From Akebia trifoliata (taxonomy: Eukaryota; Streptophyta; Magnoliopsida; Ranunculales; Lardizabalaceae), in contig CM030711.1 of NCBI GenBank assembly GCA_017979445.1, positions 39,858,757-39,922,756 of the forward strand: DNA of 64,000 nt. The letters run 5' to 3'. Below, one piece after another: positions 60,200 through 64,000 of this stretch. Made by a program: the position numbers and the translations under genes. How positions within the stretch are numbered: position 1 is the first letter of the stretch; each line of letters begins with the position of its first letter. The notes below the pieces were generated by a model that saw only the letters and a program-made list of their open reading frames with translations, had not been told where the DNA came from and did no database searches.

Positions 60200-61713
60200 T
60201 AGAATTTAAGCCAAATATTCCCCAAATAAAATTAGAATATCTCCTTTCAAAAGAAAAAGAAGAATTTGAAGAAAGATCAGAAAACTTTCAAGAACAAGTT
60301 TGGAAATATTATTATGATCACTTAAATAAAACAAAGAAACAAATTCCTTTCTTCACATGGTATAATAAATACTTCAAAAAACCAGTACAAAAGGAAATTG
60401 ATGTAATAAAGTTAAATCTATGGGATGTTCCTAGAATTGGACAAATACAATCTGTCCATCCTCCTCCCATAAACGAAATAGTAATTCCAGTAGATAAAGA
60501 TACAGTAATAGGATCACCTTATAAAGCAATAAAATTTAAAGATATAGACCAACTAGCCCCTACAGGAAAAGACATAGACAATATAATGAAACAAAATAAT
60601 TATACAAACAGATATCTTACTTCAATTGGAGAACAATTGACAAGAATAGAAGAAAACTGTACAAAATCCACACATGAAAACATACCCAAAGACAAAACTC
60701 ATACAACTGATCCAAACAAGAATAAAACCCCACTCTTCACTCCTTATGAAATACCAGAAAAATTACGAATGACAATTCCAGATAAACAAGAAATGTTACA
60801 GGAAATAAGTGAAAAATTAACCAAATTAAGTTTAGGAAAAGGTAAAGAAATCATAATAGTAGACAAAATAGAAAAATCAGATAGCGAGACAAGTTCTACA
60901 GACAATCAGGAAGACTATACAGAAAATGACATAGATCAAATAACAAGCCAATTCAGCAATGAGGTAAGCATGGCATCTACCATACACAGAGCAAGAATTA
61001 GACCAAGTATACCCAACTATTATAGTAGACCCACACCATTGGATATAGGATATGAAGAAAAAAGCATGATGCCCCAATCAGTTTATGATGGAAAATCCTT
61101 ATATGAATGGAACATAGATGGGTTAACAGAATACAATATTATATCACTACTACAAGAAATGACCATGGTTTGCACAGCTGCACAACCATATGCCTCAGAC
61201 CATCAAATAGCCCAAAGGATAGTTTCAGGATTCACAGGTCAATTAAAAGGATGGTGGGATCATTATGTTACAGAAGACCAGAGAAACTTTATTCTTACCA
61301 AAAACAAGACAACAGAAACAGGAGTATTAATAAAAGATGAACAAGGAAGAGACATAGGAGACGCTGTCAACACCCTCATACTAGCCATAACAAGACATTT
61401 TATAGGAGATCCAGATCCATATAGAGATAGAGCCTCAGAATTATTAACAAATTTAAGATGCCCAAAACTACATGACTTTAGATGGTATAAAGATGTTTTC
61501 CTTACCAAAGTAATGCAAAGAACAGATTGTGGACATAGTTTTTGGAAAGAAAAATTCCTTTCAGGATTACCTACCCTATTCGTAGAGAAGGTTAGGACAA
61601 GAATCAAAACCCAACACAATGGAACAATTCCCTATGATGATCTTACTTACAGTCATTTAATAGGATTTATACACTCAGAAGGCCTCAAACTCTGCAATGA
61701 CCTCCGACTTTAA
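60200..61713 (+). pseudogene. Caulimovirid coat protein region
   Basis: After a charged, coiled-coil-like linker (FEERSENFQEQVWKYYYDHL, residues about 275-300), the conserved coat core starts near residue 556 (EWNIDGLTEYNII) and includes LKGWWDHYVTEDQ (near 61246) and WKEKFLSGLP. The frame meets TAA at 61711-61713 where related proteins have Gln. Coat protein forms the virion shell. The preceding acidic stretch (SDSETSSTDNQEDYTEND) is typical. Confidence 0.75.
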
Positions 61714-62271
61714 CATAAATTAAAACAAGATAGGTACTCTACAAGAAAAGAATTAGGACAATTCTGTAAACAATGTGGATTACCTCCACATTTTAAATCC
61801 TCCCCTTCTAAACTCTCCAAACGTTCAAAAAAATTTCGCCCCCGATATAGTGGTAAGAACAAGAACAACAGTGAAGACAAAGTAATCAAACCTAAGAAAG
61901 TCTTTAAGCAACAAAAGAAGCCTTTTGAACGTTTAAAACAAACAAAACAAAAGAGAAAAACACCTACATGCTTCAAGTGTGGAAAAATAGGACATTATAA
62001 TAATCAGTGTAAAGTAAAACAAAAGATAAATGAATTAGAAATAGACAAAAATCTAAAGGAACAATTAGCAAATTTAATGATAAATTCTGACTACACTAGC
62101 AGCAGCCAAGAAGATGATATGATAGAAGAAATACAAAGCTCCAGTGAACTAGAAGAAATAAAAGATTCATTTCAATTTTGTAACACAACATGTAGATGCA
62201 AGTCAATAAATACTTTAACCAGGGAACAAAGAGTCTTATTTGACTATATAGATAAGATAGAAAATCCATAA
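61714..62271 (+). pseudogene. CCHC zinc-finger segment of the polyprotein
   Basis: In the same frame as the coat region: a Lys/Arg-rich stretch (61830-61965) followed by CFKCGKIGHYNNQC (61969-62010), a perfect C-x2-C-x4-H-x4-C RNA-binding finger at the coat C-terminus. An acidic Ser/Glu-rich tail follows, then TAA at 62269-62271, after which homology resumes without a shift. Confidence 0.85.
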
Positions 62272-62960
62272 TTACAAAAAGGATATTTATTACAATTAAG
62301 AGAAACAATAAAAAAGGAGGATACAAGATCTCAGAACTTTCAAGGTTATAACTTACAAGAGATATTCAAAAGGATCAAGGAACCAGAAAAAGAAGTAACA
62401 ATCCAAGACTTACAAAGAGAAGTAAATCAAATAAAAGAAGAAATTAAAAGATTACACTTAATCAATAAAGGACAACAAGAACAGATAGATCTATTAAACT
62501 TTAATAAATTAAAACAGAAGGAAGTAGTAGAAGAAGAACAAACAGAGAAAAATTTTATCCAAATAATCAACAAAATTCAATACCAAAAATGGTTTGTTAA
62601 TATAGAACTAGTAATAAATAGAGAGTTTACGATAACAATTGTTGCTTTAATAGATTCAGGAGCAGATTTGAATTGCATACAGGAAGGAATAATACCAACA
62701 AAATATTTTGAGAAAACTACAGAAGGAGTATCTACCGCAGATGGTTCAAGTCTAAAAATAAAATACAAACTTACCAATGTTCATGTCTGCAACCAAGGAA
62801 TTTGTATAAACACTCATTTCATCTTAGTAAAAAATCTGACTAAATTTGTAATCCTAGGTACACCCTTTTTAGCATTAATCCAGCCTTTTACAGTAGACTC
62901 AAAAGGAATAAAATGTAAATTATTAGATCAAGAAATACATTTTGAATTTATGGAAGAACC
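62272..62960 (+). pseudogene. Pararetroviral aspartic protease
   Basis: After a coiled-coil-like segment (LQREVNQIKEEIKRLHL) the frame carries VALIDSGADLNCI, with the catalytic Asp codon at 62653-62655, and FVILGTPFLALIQPF, the second conserved block of retropepsins. The enzyme would cut the polyprotein. No stop lies within the protease core itself. Confidence 0.85.
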
Positions 62961-63099
62961 TCAGGATAGAGAACTAAATATAGTAAAAGAGAAAGTTATT
63001 ACAAAAACAATTAACTTAATAAAAAAAAAAGAAAAACAAGTAAAGTTTTTAAAACAAGAAATAAACTTCTTAAAAATCCAAGAACAATTAGGTAATCCT

Positions 63100-64000
63100 G
63101 AATTAAAATTAAGGATCAGAAGTTTCAAAGAAAATCTTGAAAAAGAAGTGTGCTCAAACCTACCCAATGCCTTCTGGCACAGAAAGCAACATGAGGTCAG
63201 CTTACCATATGAACCAGATTTCATAGAAAGAGAAATCAAAACAAAAGCAAGGCCTATTCAGATGAAAAAGGAAGATTTAGAATATTGCAAGAAGGAAATA
63301 CAAGATTTACTAGACAAAAAACTAATAAGACCAAGTAATTCCCCCTGGAGTTGTCCTGCATTTTACGTTAGAAAACATTCAGAGATAGAGAGAGGAGCAC
63401 CCAGATTAGTAATAAATTATAAACTTTTAAACAAAGTCCTTAGATGGATAAGGTATCCAATTCCTAATAAAAAGGATTTATTAAACAGATTTTATGAAGC
63501 TACTATTTTTTCAAAATTCGACATGAAATCAGGGTTTTGGCAGATCAAAATAGCAGATCAAGATAGATATAAAACAGCCTTCACAGTACCATTTGGACAT
63601 TATGAATGGAATGTAATGCCATTTGGATTAAAAAATGCACCCAGTGAATTTCAAAAAATTATGAATGACATCTTTAACCAATTTTCAAAATTTATCATAG
63701 TATATATAGATGATGTCCTCATATATTCAAAATCAATAGAACAACATTGGAAACATTTAGACACTTTTGTCAATACTATAAAATTAAATGGACTAGTTAT
63801 ATCAGTCCCAAAAATAGTCTTGTTTCAAACCCAGATCAAGTTCTTAGGACACAATATCAAAGATGGAACAATAATTCCCATAGAAAGGTCATAACAATTT
63901 GCAAATAAGTTTCCTGATGAAATAAAAGACAAAAAACAACTCCAAAGATTTTTAGGAATCCTAAATTATATAAGAGATTTCTACCCCAATCTTCATATTA
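63100..64000 (+). pseudogene. Pararetroviral reverse transcriptase, cut by window end
   Basis: Motifs in order: IRPSNSPWSCPAFYVRKH, RLVINYKLLNKVL, FSKFDMKSGFWQI, MPFGLKNAPSEFQK, and the catalytic box YIDD at 63703-63714. KFLGHNIKDG follows, then TAA at 63892-63894, after which the thumb segment (QLQRFLGILNYIRDF) continues in frame to 64000. The family copies pregenomic RNA into DNA. All RT catalytic Asp residues are present; RNase H lies beyond the window. Confidence 0.92.

Larger units (their letters stand above)
59440..64000 (+). pseudogene. Endogenous pararetrovirus polyprotein (Caulimoviridae)
   Basis: One reading frame can be followed from 59440 to the window end, with TAA stops at 61711-61713, 62269-62271 and 63892-63894 and continuous homology across them. 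Order: movement protein (partial), long linker, coat protein, CCHC finger, aspartic protease, reverse transcriptase; RNase H would follow outside. A single fused polyprotein fits petuvirus- and florendovirus-like caulimovirids rather than the multi-ORF caulimoviruses, but the genus is not settled. The first ATG (59440) follows a stop at 59431 and lies well inside the movement protein, so the N-terminus is missing. Neither integrase nor LTRs are present. The stops and missing start make this copy unable to give a full protein. Confidence 0.88.

Noticed and set aside
1..64000. CRISPR arrays, bacterial operons, riboswitches
   Set aside because: All tandem repeats found are transposon arrays, microsatellites or coding repeats, and the gene structure is eukaryotic.

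Overview
The window is AT-rich nuclear DNA of a flowering plant, most likely a eudicot. Spliced plant gene fragments with GT/AG introns, an Athila-type Ty3/gypsy element, Tat/Ogre-like LTR retrotransposons, CACTA-type and hAT-type DNA elements, MITEs and an endogenous caulimovirid all point this way. I see no intact, confidently functional host gene. Every gene I recognise is a fragment or carries breaks, so this is a transposon graveyard with host-gene debris.

Layout. 1-3909: poorly coding DNA with one possible exon, a GA-rich tract, and the right end of a CACTA-type element at 3909. 3910-5366 (minus): an unrecognised gene containing 147-bp (49-codon) tandem repeats, with two frameshifts and a stop. 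5600-8600: MITEs and anonymous DNA. 8616-8700: piece of a (TA)n-inserted MITE. 8700-17694 (minus): an Athila-type element with 5' LTR, tRNA-Asp-like primer site, gag, protease, RT/RNase H, integrase and an env-like ORF, all broken; the 3' LTR is missing. 17870-18100: last exon of a choline-transporter-like gene with a stop. 18390-20275: two CACTA-type ends, the second with subterminal repeats. 20280-25013: 3' part of a Tat-like element (about 104-bp tandem repeats, polypurine tract, 3' LTR).

25014-27207 and 38605-39020 form one arm of a segmental duplication; the other arm is 54790-57395. The first arm is split by an 11.4-kb LTR element (27208-38604) that has two LTRs, a broken gag, an 86-bp tandem array and no recognisable pol. 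The second arm keeps the unoccupied insertion site. 39640-46250: exon-like fragments, simple repeats, a proline-rich-protein fragment and another CACTA-type repeat block. 46946-53416 (plus): the first exons of a callose synthase gene, cut off after about 240 codons, with introns full of MITEs, a hAT-type MITE and a LINE RNase H fragment. 57396-58590: part of another Tat-like LTR. 58604-58800: hAT-type MITE debris.

58840-64000: endogenous pararetrovirus (Caulimoviridae). On the plus strand one reading frame runs movement protein (partial), coat protein, CCHC zinc finger, aspartic protease and reverse transcriptase, interrupted by three in-frame stops and leaving the window inside RT. Immediately to its left, on the minus strand, lies a virus-like promoter and leader with a small ORF pointing away, so the locus looks rearranged back to back.
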